Positions 43,178 to 52,661 of a stretch of 64,000 bases of DNA are shown one piece after another. Position numbers and translations under genes: made by a program. Origin of the DNA: Marivivens donghaensis (GTDB lineage: Bacteria; Pseudomonadota; Alphaproteobacteria; Rhodobacterales; Rhodobacteraceae); assembly GCF_023541015.1 (NCBI RefSeq), contig NZ_JALNPR010000001.1, positions 310,001 to 374,000 of the forward strand, given 5' to 3'. The notes under the pieces are model-generated. The model searched no databases. It was not told where the DNA came from and saw only the letters and a program-made list of their open reading frames with translations. Each line of letters starts with the position of its first letter. Position 1 is the first letter of the stretch.

Positions 43178-43588
43178 ATGTCGTTACTGTCGCCCCGTTT
43201 CCCGATCTCTGAGCAGGAGGTCGAGTTGGTCGTTCACGAATTCTACGCCGTCGTGCGGACCCATCCCGGATTGGGACCCATCTTTAATAAGCATGTGACG
43301 GACTGGACGGCCCATGAGGCCAAGATCGTCAATTTTTGGCGCAACGTGATCTTTTTCGACAAGGTCTACGATGGCAATCCGATGCGTGCGCACATGCATG
43401 CGGGCGACGTGCGTCCGCAACATTTCGACGTGTGGCTCGGTCTGTTCGACTCGGTTCTGCGGCGTCACCTGAATGCGCTTCAGGCTGCGGCGTGGTCAGA
43501 ACTTGCCCATCGCATCGGGCGCGGATTGCGGATCGGCGTTGAGGAACGTCACCGTAATACGGTGAACCCACCGAGGCTCGTTGGTTAA
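43178..43588 (+). CDS. Group III truncated hemoglobin
   Basis: 136 residues from ATG 43178 with GAAAGG upstream. The 2/2 globin fold of group III is recognised by ISEQEVELVVHEFYAVVRTHP, LGPIFNKHVTDW and FWRNVIFFDKVYDGNPMRAHMHA, with the proximal His in the HMHAG region or RPQHFDVW. These proteins bind O2, NO or cyanide; physiological role in this lineage is unclear. Single gene, ending in a TTAA stop overlap with the YeeE-type gene. Confidence 0.9.
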   Translation: MSLLSPRFPISEQEVELVVHEFYAVVRTHPGLGPIFNKHVTDWTAHEAKIVNFWRNVIFFDKVYDGNPMRAHMHAGDVRPQHFDVWLGLFDSVLRRHLNALQAAAWSELAHRIGRGLRIGVEERHRNTVNPPRLVG

Positions 43589-44652
43589 AGCTCTGACACG
43601 CGCGCGATGCGCTGATCAAGTAGGAAGTCGGTAATCATACCGCCGATCCAAAATGCGGTCAGCGCGAGCCACGCGGTGCCTGCAAAGACCGATCCCCCCG
43701 TCACGCCTGCGCCAATAGCGCAGCCACCTGCGAGCATCCCGCCAAATCCCATGAGAGCCGCCCCCGTGAGGGACCGCCGCATATTGGCCTCTGATTCAAA
43801 ACCTTGGAATTTGAACTCTTTGGTGAGGACAGAGGCGAGGAACGCCCCGATGAATACGCCCGGAACGAGACCCACTGGGAATTCCAGAACGGCGTTTCCA
43901 CTATCGAGAAGGAACATCAGCGTATTGGCCGATGGGCCTGTAAATGTGGCGCTTTCGATTGGGTAGGGGTCAAAGGCCACGCGGCTCAGCGCAGTTGTCA
44001 GCGCCCAGCCCAGTGCCACGGCAAAGCCTACGCCCGCACCAAAGATCAGGCGGCTTGCGCCGATGCGGTTCTTGCGGGCGATGATCAGCGCGAGGACGGC
44101 GAGCATCAGGCCAAAGGCCAAACCGCCCCATTCTGGCAGGTGCAGCGCGGATAAGAGGTCCACATTGCGTCCGCCTGAGGTGATCCATTGCGAGGCGATC
44201 CAGTCGCGCGGTGCCTTGAGCCAGCCGCCCATTGTCATCTGCGCCACCACGGCAAAGACCATGCCCGACACCAAACTACGCAGGTTCCCTGTCGCGGCTA
44301 GAACCAGCAAACGTCCCGAACATCCCCGCGCCATGATCATACCGACGCCAAACATCAGACCGCCGACAATTGCGCCTGACCAGCTTCCGGGGATGGCCAT
44401 GATGCGTGCCTCGGGAATGTCGATGTAGCCCAAAAGCCCTGCCGCCTGCACCCAGACGACAGCCGTTGAGAAGGTCAGCAGCCAGACCGCGACCTTGTCC
44501 CCCATCTGGCGGCGGGCAAATTCTACCGTCGCAGCACGCAGGCAAAACCGCGACCGTTGGGCGGCCACGCCAAAGGTGATGCCCGTGATGACCCCCATCA
44601 AGAGAGCCGTGCGGCCTTCACCCAAAGTTTCGACGATGGACAGAAAATCCAT
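43585..44652 (-). CDS. YeeE/YedE family transporter, TsuA-like (thiosulfate uptake)
   Basis: 355 residues, about nine to ten membrane helices in two pseudo-repeats. Conserved cysteines of the family are present: AQRSRFCLRAA (about 37), MARGCSGRLL (about 110) and LAGGCAIGAGVTGG (about 315). TsuA moves thiosulfate across the inner membrane by cysteine relays. No TusA-like partner is adjacent, although a TusA gene occurs elsewhere in the window. It is divergent from an MFS gene. Confidence 0.87.
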   Translation of the reverse strand: MDFLSIVETLGEGRTALLMGVITGITFGVAAQRSRFCLRAATVEFARRQMGDKVAVWLLTFSTAVVWVQAAGLLGYIDIPEARIMAIPGSWSGAIVGGLMFGVGMIMARGCSGRLLVLAATGNLRSLVSGMVFAVVAQMTMGGWLKAPRDWIASQWITSGGRNVDLLSALHLPEWGGLAFGLMLAVLALIIARKNRIGASRLIFGAGVGFAVALGWALTTALSRVAFDPYPIESATFTGPSANTLMFLLDSGNAVLEFPVGLVPGVFIGAFLASVLTKEFKFQGFESEANMRRSLTGAALMGFGGMLAGGCAIGAGVTGGSVFAGTAWLALTAFWIGGMITDFLLDQRIARVSEL

Positions 44653-44796
44653 ATCAGTCTCCCCGCTGCGATGCCTCTTTATAGATATGAATGTCTGAAT
44701 ACTGGACTCTGAAATACGAAATCTTTGACCCAGATCAGACAGGGCGGGGCGGTAAAATCACTCGCCATACCCCATAAAAAGGCGTATCGGGCGGGT

Positions 44797-46029
44797 ATGA
44801 GACGCATTTTCCCTCTGAATGACGCAGACCAGTTGCCCCTGTGGCGACGCCCGATTGCGCTATTGTTCCTGATGGCGATGGGGATGCCCGTTGCGTTTTC
44901 GATCTGGTCGGCGCTGTTGAACAACTTCGTCGTAGAGGTCGCCAACTTCCAAGGCGATGACATCGGCCTATTGCACACCGTCCGCGAAATCCCAGGGTTT
45001 CTGGCCATCGGTGTGATTTTGATCCTGATGGTGGTGCGCGAACAGGTGCTGTGCCTTTCTGCGCTGTTGCTTTTGGGGGTGTCGACAGCGATGACCGCAT
45101 GGTTCCCGACCTTGGGCGGCATCCTGATGATCACCACCTTCAGCTCTATCGGGTTCCACTATTTTGAAACCGTGAACCAATCGCTCCAGCTCCAGTGGAT
45201 CGACAAGGCCAAGGCCCCGCAAACGCTGGGCTGGTTGATGTCTGCGGGATCGGCGGCGACCTTGGTGGCCTATGTACTGGTCGTCATGACGTGGAAGAGC
45301 TTTGATCTGTCGTTCAACACGGTCTATCTGATGTCGGGCGGCTTTACCGCGCTGGTCGCGATCTACTGCATCGTCGCCTTCCCACAGTTCGAAGCCCCGA
45401 ACCCCCAGATCAAGAAATTCATCCTGCGCCGTCGCTATGGCCTTTATTATGCGTTGCAATTCATGGCGGGTGCCCGTCGGCAGATCTTTGTCGTCTTTGC
45501 GGGCTTTATGATGGTCGAACGGTTTGGGTTTGAGGTGCATGAGATCACAAGCCTCTACCTCGTGACCCTGATCGCCAACATGCTGATCGCGCCCGTGCTG
45601 GGGAGAGTCGTCCATCTCTGGGGCGAACGCCGTGCCTTGGTGTTTGAATACACGGGTCTGATCTGTGTGTTCTTGGCCTATGGCGGCGTCTATTGGTTCG
45701 GTTGGGGCGTTGCAGTCGCCGCCGCGCTTTATGTCGTGGACCATATCTTCTTTGGCCTCGCGCTCGCGCTGAAAACCTATTTCCAAAAGATCGCCGATCC
45801 TGCGGATATTGCGCCGACCGCCGCTGTGGCCTTTACGATCAACCATATCGCGGCTGTGTTCTTGCCTGTGCTCTTGGGGCTTTTGTGGCTCTATTCTCCT
45901 TTCGCCGTTTTCATCCTTGCGGCCTGCATGGCGTTTGTTTCGCTTTGCCTATCGCTTCTTATCCCGCGTCATCCTATGGCTGGGCATGAGACTGTTTTCA
46001 CGCGGCCCGTTGCCGCTCCTGCTGAATAA
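44797..46029 (+). CDS. Major facilitator superfamily transporter
   Basis: 410 residues from ATG 44797, about twelve membrane helices. The N-terminal cytoplasmic segment MRRIFPLNDADQLPLWRRPI is followed directly by helix 1. MFS assignment rests on helix count and the cytoplasmic loop layout (FILRRRYGLYYALQFMAG begins the second half). No substrate can be named. The ribosome site is weak. It lies 12 nt before prmA and may be cotranscribed with it. Confidence 0.82.
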   Translation: MRRIFPLNDADQLPLWRRPIALLFLMAMGMPVAFSIWSALLNNFVVEVANFQGDDIGLLHTVREIPGFLAIGVILILMVVREQVLCLSALLLLGVSTAMTAWFPTLGGILMITTFSSIGFHYFETVNQSLQLQWIDKAKAPQTLGWLMSAGSAATLVAYVLVVMTWKSFDLSFNTVYLMSGGFTALVAIYCIVAFPQFEAPNPQIKKFILRRRYGLYYALQFMAGARRQIFVVFAGFMMVERFGFEVHEITSLYLVTLIANMLIAPVLGRVVHLWGERRALVFEYTGLICVFLAYGGVYWFGWGVAVAAALYVVDHIFFGLALALKTYFQKIADPADIAPTAAVAFTINHIAAVFLPVLLGLLWLYSPFAVFILAACMAFVSLCLSLLIPRHPMAGHETVFTRPVAAPAE

Positions 46030-46041
46030 GACGATACGAAC

Positions 46042-46920
46042 ATGACTGACCTCACCTATTCCGCCATCGCTGTTGTCCCCTCCCTCGAACAGGCAGAGGC
46101 GCTTGCCGCCGATTGCGAAAACCTGTGGCCAGAACCAACTGGCGTTGGCAGCTTTGAGATCGAGGATGGTTCGGGCCTCTTCGAAGTCGCGGTCTATTTC
46201 GTCGAAGAACCAGATCGGGCGGGGCTGGCGCTGTTGTCGACAATGCATGGCGCAAAGGACTTTGTGATTTCCGAAGTGCCGCAGATCGACTGGGTCGCCC
46301 ATGTGAAGCGCGAATTGGCCCCCGTTGAGGCAGGTCGTTTCTTTGTCTACGGCAGCCATGATGCGGACAAGGTCCCAGAGGATCGTATTGCGCTGCTGAT
46401 CGAAGCAGCGATGGCCTTTGGCACGGGGCACCATGGCACGACATTGGGGTGCCTACGCGCCTTGGATCGTTTGGCCGACGAAGGCTACGCACCTGCACGC
46501 ACCATCGACGTGGGCTGTGGCACCGCTGTTTTGGCGATGGGTGCGGCACGTCTGTGGCCTGACACCGTTGTTCTGGCATCCGACATTGATGCCGTCGCTG
46601 TCGAGGTCGCCGAAGCCAACCTGTCCGCCAACGGCATGTCGGGCAGCGTTCTGTGTATTGAAGCTGCAGGCTTTGACGCGCCAGAGATTGGTGCGGCGGC
46701 ACCTTACGATCTGATCTTTGCGAACATCCTCAAGGGGCCGCTGATCGCCATTGCCCCAGACATGGCGCGCCATTCGAAATCGGGCACCGTGTCGATCCTG
46801 TCGGGTATTCTGAACGAACAGGCCGATTCCGTGCTGGCAGCCTACAAAGCGCAGGGATTTGGGGTGAAAAACCGCGAATCCATCGGCGATTGGACAACAT
46901 TGACCCTGATTTTCGAGTAA
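46042..46920 (+). CDS. prmA: Ribosomal protein L11 methyltransferase PrmA
   Basis: 292 residues. PrmA trimethylates L11. The substrate-recognition N-domain is followed by AFGTGHHGTTLGCL (about 131-144), the SAM motif TIDVGCGTAVLAMGA and the catalytic-loop FANILKGPLIAIAP. Typical length for alphaproteobacterial PrmA. Confidence 0.94.
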   Translation: MTDLTYSAIAVVPSLEQAEALAADCENLWPEPTGVGSFEIEDGSGLFEVAVYFVEEPDRAGLALLSTMHGAKDFVISEVPQIDWVAHVKRELAPVEAGRFFVYGSHDADKVPEDRIALLIEAAMAFGTGHHGTTLGCLRALDRLADEGYAPARTIDVGCGTAVLAMGAARLWPDTVVLASDIDAVAVEVAEANLSANGMSGSVLCIEAAGFDAPEIGAAAPYDLIFANILKGPLIAIAPDMARHSKSGTVSILSGILNEQADSVLAAYKAQGFGVKNRESIGDWTTLTLIFE

Positions 46921-46959
46921 TGTTTCCAAATCAGTGCTCGAACGGCCCTAAATTGGACG

Positions 46960-46976
46960 AAATTAGCAGCTAATTT
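46960..46976. promoter_or_regulatory. 17-bp palindrome between prmA and the small membrane protein gene
   Basis: AAATTAGCAGCTAATTT, 8-bp perfect arms around one A. As RNA it would form a weak AT-rich hairpin followed by TTAT, so a poor terminator; as DNA it looks like an operator 54 bp before the downstream gene. Confidence 0.4.
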
Positions 46977-47029
46977 TATCGAAATATTAGGTGTTTTTGT
47001 GCGGTGGGGGCCGTGCCGGAGGTAATCCT

Positions 47030-47395
47030 ATGGCTGATAACAAAGCGACGTTCGATGCACGTCTAAAACAATTAGAGCGGACCTATCAGGTTCGTATGGC
47101 CAATGGCGTCGACCATGTGGTCCAAGATGATGGGCTGATCGTAGCGCGTGCCCGACGCTGTGCGCCCCGCATCCCGTTCAAGGGGCTGTTCACGATGGTG
47201 GTCGCGCTGATCGCGTTCAAGGTCATCGTTCTGCTTTACCTTGGTGAGATGGCTTACAATCAACGCATTGATGCAATGCGTGCTGGAACGATGCTCGACC
47301 GTGCTGGTGCGTGGCTCATGCAGGCAGACGTTGTCAGCCGCACATTGGCGGTCCAAATTGATCGTGGGGTCACCAACGTGTTGATGATGCGATAA
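47030..47395 (+). CDS. Small single-pass membrane protein, function unknown
   Basis: 121 residues from ATG 47030 with a strong GGAGGT site (47018-47023). A basic cytoplasmic N-half (ARLKQLERTYQVRM, RARRCAPRIPFKG) leads to one membrane helix (about 53-75, GLFTMVVALIAFKVIVLLYL) and a helical C-terminus. I do not recognise the family. A terminator follows, so it is a separate unit with the palindrome at 46960-46976 upstream. Confidence 0.7.
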   Translation: MADNKATFDARLKQLERTYQVRMANGVDHVVQDDGLIVARARRCAPRIPFKGLFTMVVALIAFKVIVLLYLGEMAYNQRIDAMRAGTMLDRAGAWLMQADVVSRTLAVQIDRGVTNVLMMR

Positions 47396-47418
47396 TCGTT
47401 GCAGCACCGGAAAACGCA

Positions 47419-47443
47419 AAAGGCCACCTCTCGGGTGGCCTTT
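47419..47443. terminator. Terminator between the small membrane protein and DUF1127 genes
   Basis: 10-bp stem AAAGGCCACC (47419-47428) with GGTGGCCTTT (47434-47443), loop TCTCG; A and T flanks allow action in both directions. Confidence 0.85.
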
Positions 47444-47478
47444 GTCGTATCGTCAATGACGCGTCTAGTTGGGGCGGA

Positions 47479-47688
47479 TTAGAACGACCCAGTGCGAGCG
47501 AAGTTGTAGATGTCGCCGCGGTTCAGACCGATGTCATTCAATTCACGATCGGTCAGTTTCTCCAGAACGCTCACGGTCTTGCGAGATTCGTTCCAGAGCT
47601 GAATGCTGGTGATCACGTTGTAGACGAACGAAACGGCCTGATAGGCCAGACGCGGTGTGTACGCGGTGGTGGTGTCAACCATAGCCAT
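47479..47688 (-). CDS. DUF1127 (YjiS-like) small protein
   Basis: 69 residues from ATG 47686-47688, with AAGGAC (47695-47700) at 6 nt. The C-terminal DUF1127 motif is LEKLTDRELNDIGLNRGDI (about 46-64). Small DUF1127 proteins are arginine-rich or, as here, amphipathic, often highly expressed and linked to RNA binding and phosphate or stress physiology in alphaproteobacteria. Alternative ATG starts lie at 47682 and 47703. Confidence 0.85.
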   Translation of the reverse strand: MAMVDTTTAYTPRLAYQAVSFVYNVITSIQLWNESRKTVSVLEKLTDRELNDIGLNRGDIYNFARTGSF

Positions 47689-48004
47689 AGCTTTGTCCTT
47701 CATGGGTCGGGTCGCCGCAGTGCAGCGATGTTGTCTTGGTGATCGCCATGTAGTTGCGGAAAAATTCAAAAGCTATAGTCGGTTTTGCATAGTTCTTATG
47801 CGTTTTTGGAATGCCTTATTCTTAGACAAACAGCCTTGTTTTTAAGCTCCTAATTTCGTCGCGACCGAAATTTGAAGTGTCGTTTTAGGGTCGTTTTTGC
47901 GCCCTTCGCAGGTGCGGCATGAAAATCTGCTTAATATTGCGACTTGGCGTTTGTTCTCTTTTTGTGCTACTTGTGACCGAAAGAGCATACAAAAAGGAAC
48001 AGGC
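47689..48004. other. DUF1127/ruvC divergent intergenic region
   Basis: 316 bp, AT-rich, no gene seen. It contains an inverted repeat AATTTCG (47852-47858) and CGAAATT (47866-47872) around TCGCGAC, roughly midway between the two start codons. The ruvC ribosome site is AAAAAGGAA. Confidence 0.4.
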
Positions 48005-48514
48005 ATGCGCGTCATCGGCATCGATCCGGGGCTGCGAAACATGGGGTGGGGAATCATTGATGTCTCTGGCTCGCGTCTTTCGCATGTCGCCAATGGGGTC
48101 TGTAAATCGGATGGCGCTGCGGATTTGTCGGACCGCCTGTTGTCGCTCTATTCCCAACTGACCGAGGTTTTCGCGAGTTATCAGCCTGATGCCGCAGCGG
48201 TCGAACAGACCTTTGTTAACAAGGACGCGGTTGCCACCTTGAAACTGGGGCAGGCGCGGGGGATCGCGCTGTTGGTTCCTGCTCAGGCTGGGCTGCGCGT
48301 TGGGGAATATCTGCCCAACGCCGTGAAAAAGGCGGTGGTTGGGGTCGGGCACGCGGATAAGAAACAGATCGACCATATGGTGCGGCTGCAATTGCCCGGC
48401 GTAAAAATCGCGGGCGCGGATGCGGCGGACGCCTTGGCGATTGCCATTTGTCATGCACATCATTGTCAATCAGCGGGCCATCTGTCCCGCGCTATCGCAA
48501 AGGCTGGCGTATGA
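48005..48514 (+). CDS. ruvC: Holliday junction resolvase RuvC
   Basis: 169 residues from ATG 48005. It is the endonuclease that cuts Holliday junctions after RuvAB migration. The acidic active site is visible in [11 protein letters not shown] (Asp7), [10 protein letters not shown] (Glu) and [14 protein letters not shown] (Asp near 142). Its stop overlaps ruvA (ATGA). Confidence 0.96.
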   Translation: MRVIGIDPGLRNMGWGIIDVSGSRLSHVANGVCKSDGAADLSDRLLSLYSQLTEVFASYQPDAAAVEQTFVNKDAVATLKLGQARGIALLVPAQAGLRVGEYLPNAVKKAVVGVGHADKKQIDHMVRLQLPGVKIAGADAADALAIAICHAHHCQSAGHLSRAIAKAGV

Positions 48515-49164
48515 TTGGAAAGATTTCGGGGATCGTGGACTACAAAGGTCTGGATCATGTTCTGATCGACGTGCGCGGTGTCGGCTACATCGTCTATTGC
48601 TCCGACCGCGTGATGGCGACGATCCCTCCGATTGGTCAGGCCGTGGCCCTTTACACTGATCTTCTCGTCCGCGAGGATTTGATGCAGTTGTTCGGCTTTT
48701 CGACCTTGGTGGAAAAGGAATGGCATCGTCTGCTAACGGGCGTTCAGGGCATCGGACCAAAGGCGTCGCTTGCTATCCTTGGCACGCTTGGCCCCGAAGG
48801 AGTGAGCCGCGCGATTGCGCTAGAAGATTGGTCCGCGATTGCCCGCGCCAAGGGTGTCGGTCCAAAAACCGCACAAAAAGCCATTCTGGAACTCAAAGGC
48901 AAAGCGCCGAGTGTTATGGCAATGACGGGCACAGAGGCCACCGTTTCGGACGATGTGATCGAGGCTGAACCCGCACCGAAACCCCGCGCCGCCCCGCCCA
49001 AAGCGTCTAGCGCCCAGCCAGAGGCGCTATCGGCCTTGCAGAACCTCGGGTATTCGCCCTCTGACGCGGCGGGCGCTGTGGCGCAGGCGCTGAATGACAC
49101 GCCCGACCTCGATACCAGCCAGCTCATCCGTGCGGCGCTGAAACTCCTAGCCCCGAAAGGCTAA
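48511..49164 (+). CDS. ruvA: Holliday junction branch migration protein RuvA
   Basis: 217 residues from ATG 48511. It shows the OB-fold N-domain ([20 protein letters not shown]), the tandem helix-hairpin-helix region ([31 protein letters not shown]) and a C-terminal UBA-like domain after a Pro/Ala linker that contacts RuvB. It overlaps ruvC and lies 3 nt from ruvB. Confidence 0.96.
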   Translation: MIGKISGIVDYKGLDHVLIDVRGVGYIVYCSDRVMATIPPIGQAVALYTDLLVREDLMQLFGFSTLVEKEWHRLLTGVQGIGPKASLAILGTLGPEGVSRAIALEDWSAIARAKGVGPKTAQKAILELKGKAPSVMAMTGTEATVSDDVIEAEPAPKPRAAPPKASSAQPEALSALQNLGYSPSDAAGAVAQALNDTPDLDTSQLIRAALKLLAPKG

Positions 49165-49167
49165 CCG

Positions 49168-50184
49168 ATGGACCGCACCGAAGAACTAACGCCGGATCGC
49201 AAACCCTCTGACAACGACCGCGCGCTGCGTCCGCAGGGGCTAGATGAATTTATCGGTCAGGCCGATGCGCGGGCGAACCTGCGTGTGTTCATTGAATCCG
49301 CGAAAATGCGGGGCGAGGCGATGGACCACACATTGTTCCACGGCCCTCCGGGGCTGGGTAAAACGACGCTCGCCCAGATCATGGCGCGTGAGTTGGGCGT
49401 GAATTTCCGCATGACCTCTGGTCCTGTCTTGGCCAAGGCGGGGGACCTGGCGGCGATCCTCACCAACCTTGAGGCGCGGGACGTTCTGTTTATCGACGAA
49501 ATTCACCGCATGAACCCCGCGGTCGAAGAAGTGCTCTATCCCGCGATGGAGGACTATGAACTGGACCTCGTGATCGGTGAGGGGCCAGCGGCGCGGACTG
49601 TTCGGATCGAACTCCAGCCCTTTACGCTTGTAGGGGCCACGACCCGTTTGGGGCTGCTGACCACCCCGCTGCGCGACCGTTTCGGCATCCCGACGCGGTT
49701 GCAGTTCTATAACGTTGAAGAGTTGCACCAGATCGTCACCCGTGGGGCGCGGCTGCTGGGTGCGCCTGCGGATGATGATGGGGCGCATGAGATCGCGAAA
49801 CGTGCCCGTGGCACACCGCGAATTGCAGGCCGTCTGTTGCGCCGTGTCGTCGACTTTGCCGTGGTCGAAGGGAATGGCCGTGTCACCCGTCAAATTGCGG
49901 ATCGTGCATTGAACCGTCTTGGGGTGGATACGCTCGGCCTTGATGGCGCGGACCGTCGGTATATGCGCCTGATGGCTGAAAGCTATGGTGGCGGGCCTGT
50001 CGGTATCGAAACCCTCTCTGCCGCTCTGTCTGAAAGCCGTGATGCACTGGAAGAGGTGATTGAGCCTTACCTCTTGCAGCAGGGCCTCATTCAACGGACC
50101 CCACGCGGTCGGATGCTCACGCAGAGCGCGTGGCGGCATCTGGGGCTAGAAGCCCCACGCAGCCAACACGACATGTTCGATTGA
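49168..50184 (+). CDS. ruvB: Holliday junction branch migration helicase RuvB
   Basis: 338-residue AAA+ motor. Walker [15 protein letters not shown] (about 58-71), Walker [13 protein letters not shown], sensor [18 protein letters not shown], and C-terminal winged helix ([18 protein letters not shown]). It completes ruvCAB. Confidence 0.97.
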   Translation: MDRTEELTPDRKPSDNDRALRPQGLDEFIGQADARANLRVFIESAKMRGEAMDHTLFHGPPGLGKTTLAQIMARELGVNFRMTSGPVLAKAGDLAAILTNLEARDVLFIDEIHRMNPAVEEVLYPAMEDYELDLVIGEGPAARTVRIELQPFTLVGATTRLGLLTTPLRDRFGIPTRLQFYNVEELHQIVTRGARLLGAPADDDGAHEIAKRARGTPRIAGRLLRRVVDFAVVEGNGRVTRQIADRALNRLGVDTLGLDGADRRYMRLMAESYGGGPVGIETLSAALSESRDALEEVIEPYLLQQGLIQRTPRGRMLTQSAWRHLGLEAPRSQHDMFD

Positions 50185-50209
50185 AAAAGCCCGCCGTTTG
50201 GCGGGCTTT
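50184..50209. terminator. Bidirectional terminator between ruvB and metG
   Basis: 10-bp stem AAAGCCCGCC (50186-50195) with GGCGGGCTTT (50200-50209), loop GTTT, A and T flanks. Confidence 0.9.
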
Positions 50210-50212
50210 CTA

Positions 50213-51925
50213 CTAGGTGCGGACGCCAGCAAAGCGTTCTTGCCACTCTTCGCGTTCCTCATCCGTGATTTTGCGGAAGAGGTTTTCGGGAACGGCAAAG
50301 CCGTGACCAGCAGGCAGGGCATTCAGTGCTGCGGCCACATCGTCAGGCCATGCGCTGTCGTCAGATTTCATTGCGGCGAGCATCGCATCAGAGGCATCAG
50401 GGATGAACGGTGCGGACAGGATCGCGTAGAAACGGATCAAGTTCAGACCGAACCGAACCTGCGCGGCAGCGGTTTCTGGGTCTTCCTTAAAGGTCGACCA
50501 CGGGGCTGCGTCTTGCAGGTATTCGTTGCCGATCACCCAGATCGCACGCAATTCACTCGCAGCTTTGCGGACTTCGATTGCATCCATAAAGCCCTCATAG
50601 GCCTTTAGGCGTTCGGTCAAAGCCGCGATAACCACCGCTTCTTTTTCGCCAAATGCGCCGCCAGCAGGGACTTCTTCGCCGAATTTGGAACGGCAGAATT
50701 TGGTGATGCGGCTGACAAAGTTGCCCAGAACGTCGGCGAGGTCTTTGTTCACCGACTGTTGGAAGTTCTCCCACGTGAATTCAGAGTCCGACGATTCAGG
50801 GGCGTGCGACAAGAGCCACCAACGCCAGTAGTCCGCAGGCAGGATTTCCAGCGCCTGATCCATGAACACGCCACGACCGCGCGAGGTCGAGAATTGGCCG
50901 CCATCATAGTTCAGGTAGTTGAACGATTTGATGTAATCGACGAGCTTCCATGGTTCGCCCGAACCAAGGATGGTCGATGGGAACGACAGGGTGTGGAACG
51001 GCACGTTATCTTTGCCCATGAACTGGGTGTAGGTCACGTCTTCTGCGCCTTTGTCGGTGCGCCACCAGCGTTCCCAATCCGCGCCTTTGCCCGCGTCGAC
51101 CCACTCCTGCGAACAGGCTATGTATTCAATGGGGGCGTCGAACCAAACGTAGAAGACTTTGCCTTCCATGCCCGGCCAATCTTCGCCGCCCTTTTTCACG
51201 GGAACTCCCCAGTCGAGGTCACGCGTGATGCCGCGGTCCTGAAGGCCGTCACCGTCGTGCAGCCATTTTTTCGCGATAGAGGTCGTCAGAACGGGCCAGT
51301 CTTTTTTGCTGTCGATCCACGCGTCCAACTGATCCTTCATCGCGGTTTGGCGCAGATAGAGGTGTTTGGTTTCGCGCATTTCCAGATCGGTCGAGCCAGA
51401 GATGGTCGAATGCGGGTTGATCAGGTCAACAGGGTCGAGCTGTTTGGTGCAGTTGTCACACTGGTCGCCGCGTGCGCTGTCGAAACCGCAGTTCGGGCAG
51501 GTGCCTTCGATATAACGGTCAGGCAGGTAGCGGCCATCGGCGTGGCTGTACATCTGGGTCTCGGACACTTCGCGGATCAGATCGTTTTCCGCCAGTTTCG
51601 CCGCGAAATGCTGGGTCAGTGCGTGGTTCTGTTCGCTTGATGACCGACCAAAGTGATCGAATGACAGGCGGAACCCTTCGGCGATGCGGGCCTGAACCTC
51701 ATGCATCTCTGCGCAATACTCGGCCACGGGCTTGCCAGCTTTGGCTGCTGCGAGTTCGGCAGGGGTGCCGTGTTCATCGGTCGAACACAGAAACAACACT
51801 TCGTTACCGCGACCACGCTGGTAGCGGGCAAAGAGGTCAGCGGGGAGCTGCGAACCCACGAGGTTTCCAAGGTGTTTGATCCCGTTAATATAGGGAATTG
51901 CCGAGGTGATCAGGTGTCTTGCCAT
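50213..51925 (-). CDS. metG: Methionyl-tRNA synthetase
   Basis: 570 residues. The HIGH-equivalent is [14 protein letters not shown] (about 13-26), with [14 protein letters not shown] after it. A four-cysteine zinc knuckle is [17 protein letters not shown] (about 143-159). The KMSKS-equivalent reads [13 protein letters not shown] (about 342), in which the second lysine is Thr. The C-terminal helical anticodon-binding domain is complete and there is no EMAP-like extension. Upstream spacer to the barrel gene is 137 bp. Confidence 0.95.
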   Translation of the reverse strand: MARHLITSAIPYINGIKHLGNLVGSQLPADLFARYQRGRGNEVLFLCSTDEHGTPAELAAAKAGKPVAEYCAEMHEVQARIAEGFRLSFDHFGRSSSEQNHALTQHFAAKLAENDLIREVSETQMYSHADGRYLPDRYIEGTCPNCGFDSARGDQCDNCTKQLDPVDLINPHSTISGSTDLEMRETKHLYLRQTAMKDQLDAWIDSKKDWPVLTTSIAKKWLHDGDGLQDRGITRDLDWGVPVKKGGEDWPGMEGKVFYVWFDAPIEYIACSQEWVDAGKGADWERWWRTDKGAEDVTYTQFMGKDNVPFHTLSFPSTILGSGEPWKLVDYIKSFNYLNYDGGQFSTSRGRGVFMDQALEILPADYWRWWLLSHAPESSDSEFTWENFQQSVNKDLADVLGNFVSRITKFCRSKFGEEVPAGGAFGEKEAVVIAALTERLKAYEGFMDAIEVRKAASELRAIWVIGNEYLQDAAPWSTFKEDPETAAAQVRFGLNLIRFYAILSAPFIPDASDAMLAAMKSDDSAWPDDVAAALNALPAGHGFAVPENLFRKITDEEREEWQERFAGVRT

Positions 51926-51997
51926 TGTTCTATCCTATGCGCAGTTATCCGCCTTTTAGCGGGGCATCGTGCGGGACGCCAGCGCCTAAGGACTCTT

Positions 51998-52012
51998 CCT
52001 TATGATCTAAGG
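51998..52012. promoter_or_regulatory. Inverted repeat CCTTA-N5-TAAGG in the metG/omp spacer
   Basis: CCTTATGATCTAAGG, perfect 5-bp arms, with a third TAAGG at 51987-51991, between divergent metG and the outer-membrane protein gene. Confidence 0.28.
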
Positions 52013-52062
52013 TTAGCGTATTATTCGCGTCAGAGCAGTTCATTAAAATCGGGAACAACCCA

Positions 52063-52521
52063 ATGAAAACCCTCCTCCTCTCTGCAGCCCTCTGCTGCGC
52101 AGGTGCATTTGCCTCGGCACAAGACATTTATGCTGGCGGCGCCTTTGATTATGCGAACCCCCATTCGGGCGACGCGAGCCTTGGTATCACCGTTCTGGGC
52201 GGTATGCGTTTCGGCGCTGGCGCTGTCACGTTCGGCCCCGAAGTCGACTACAGCCTGACCAATGATGGCGACTACGGTGCGCTGCGTCTGCGTGCGATGG
52301 CGCGTCATGACACGGGCGTGATCGCTCTGATGGGTGGTCTGGGCTACACCAACTATGACCTCGACAGTGGCGGTAGTGCGGATGGCCTAAACTTTGGCCT
52401 CGGCCTCGACTACGAAATTGGCGCAAAGACCGATCTGCGCGTCGAAGTCATCCGCGACATGATGGACAGCGGTCAGTCTGATGTGACCAACATCCGCGTC
52501 GGCACGACCTACGCGTTTTAA
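52063..52521 (+). CDS. Small outer-membrane beta-barrel protein
   Basis: 152 residues with a signal peptide MKTLLLSAALCCAGAFASA (cleavage after about 19). The mature part alternates polar and nonpolar residues in short strands (AGGAFDYAN, LGITVLGGMRFGAG, LRLRAMARHDTG, IRVGTTYAF) and ends in Phe, the signal for Bam-dependent insertion. Size suggests an eight-stranded barrel of the OmpW/opacity type. Substrate or role unknown. Ends at a strong terminator. Confidence 0.78.
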   Translation: MKTLLLSAALCCAGAFASAQDIYAGGAFDYANPHSGDASLGITVLGGMRFGAGAVTFGPEVDYSLTNDGDYGALRLRAMARHDTGVIALMGGLGYTNYDLDSGGSADGLNFGLGLDYEIGAKTDLRVEVIRDMMDSGQSDVTNIRVGTTYAF

Positions 52522-52534
52522 TCCAAACCGATCC

Positions 52535-52562
52535 AAAGGGCGCCCAACAGGGCGCCCTTTTT
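52535..52562 (+). terminator. Intrinsic terminator of the barrel protein gene
   Basis: 11-bp stem AAAGGGCGCCC (52535-52545) with GGGCGCCCTTT (52550-52560), loop AACA, then further T. Confidence 0.92.
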
Positions 52563-52661
52563 CTGTGCACTCACGCAGAGTGCTGGCGGCGCCCGAGGGG
52601 TTGCGTCGACGGGCGGGACGGTTAGGGTTGCGCTAACAATTTTCTACGCGGGATTTACCAC

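Noticed and set aside
44653-44796. Tandem ATTCA motifs between the YeeE-type and MFS genes as a sulfur-responsive (BigR-like) operator
   Set aside because: The repeats are short and imperfect and no ArsR-type regulator is nearby. Not enough to call a site.
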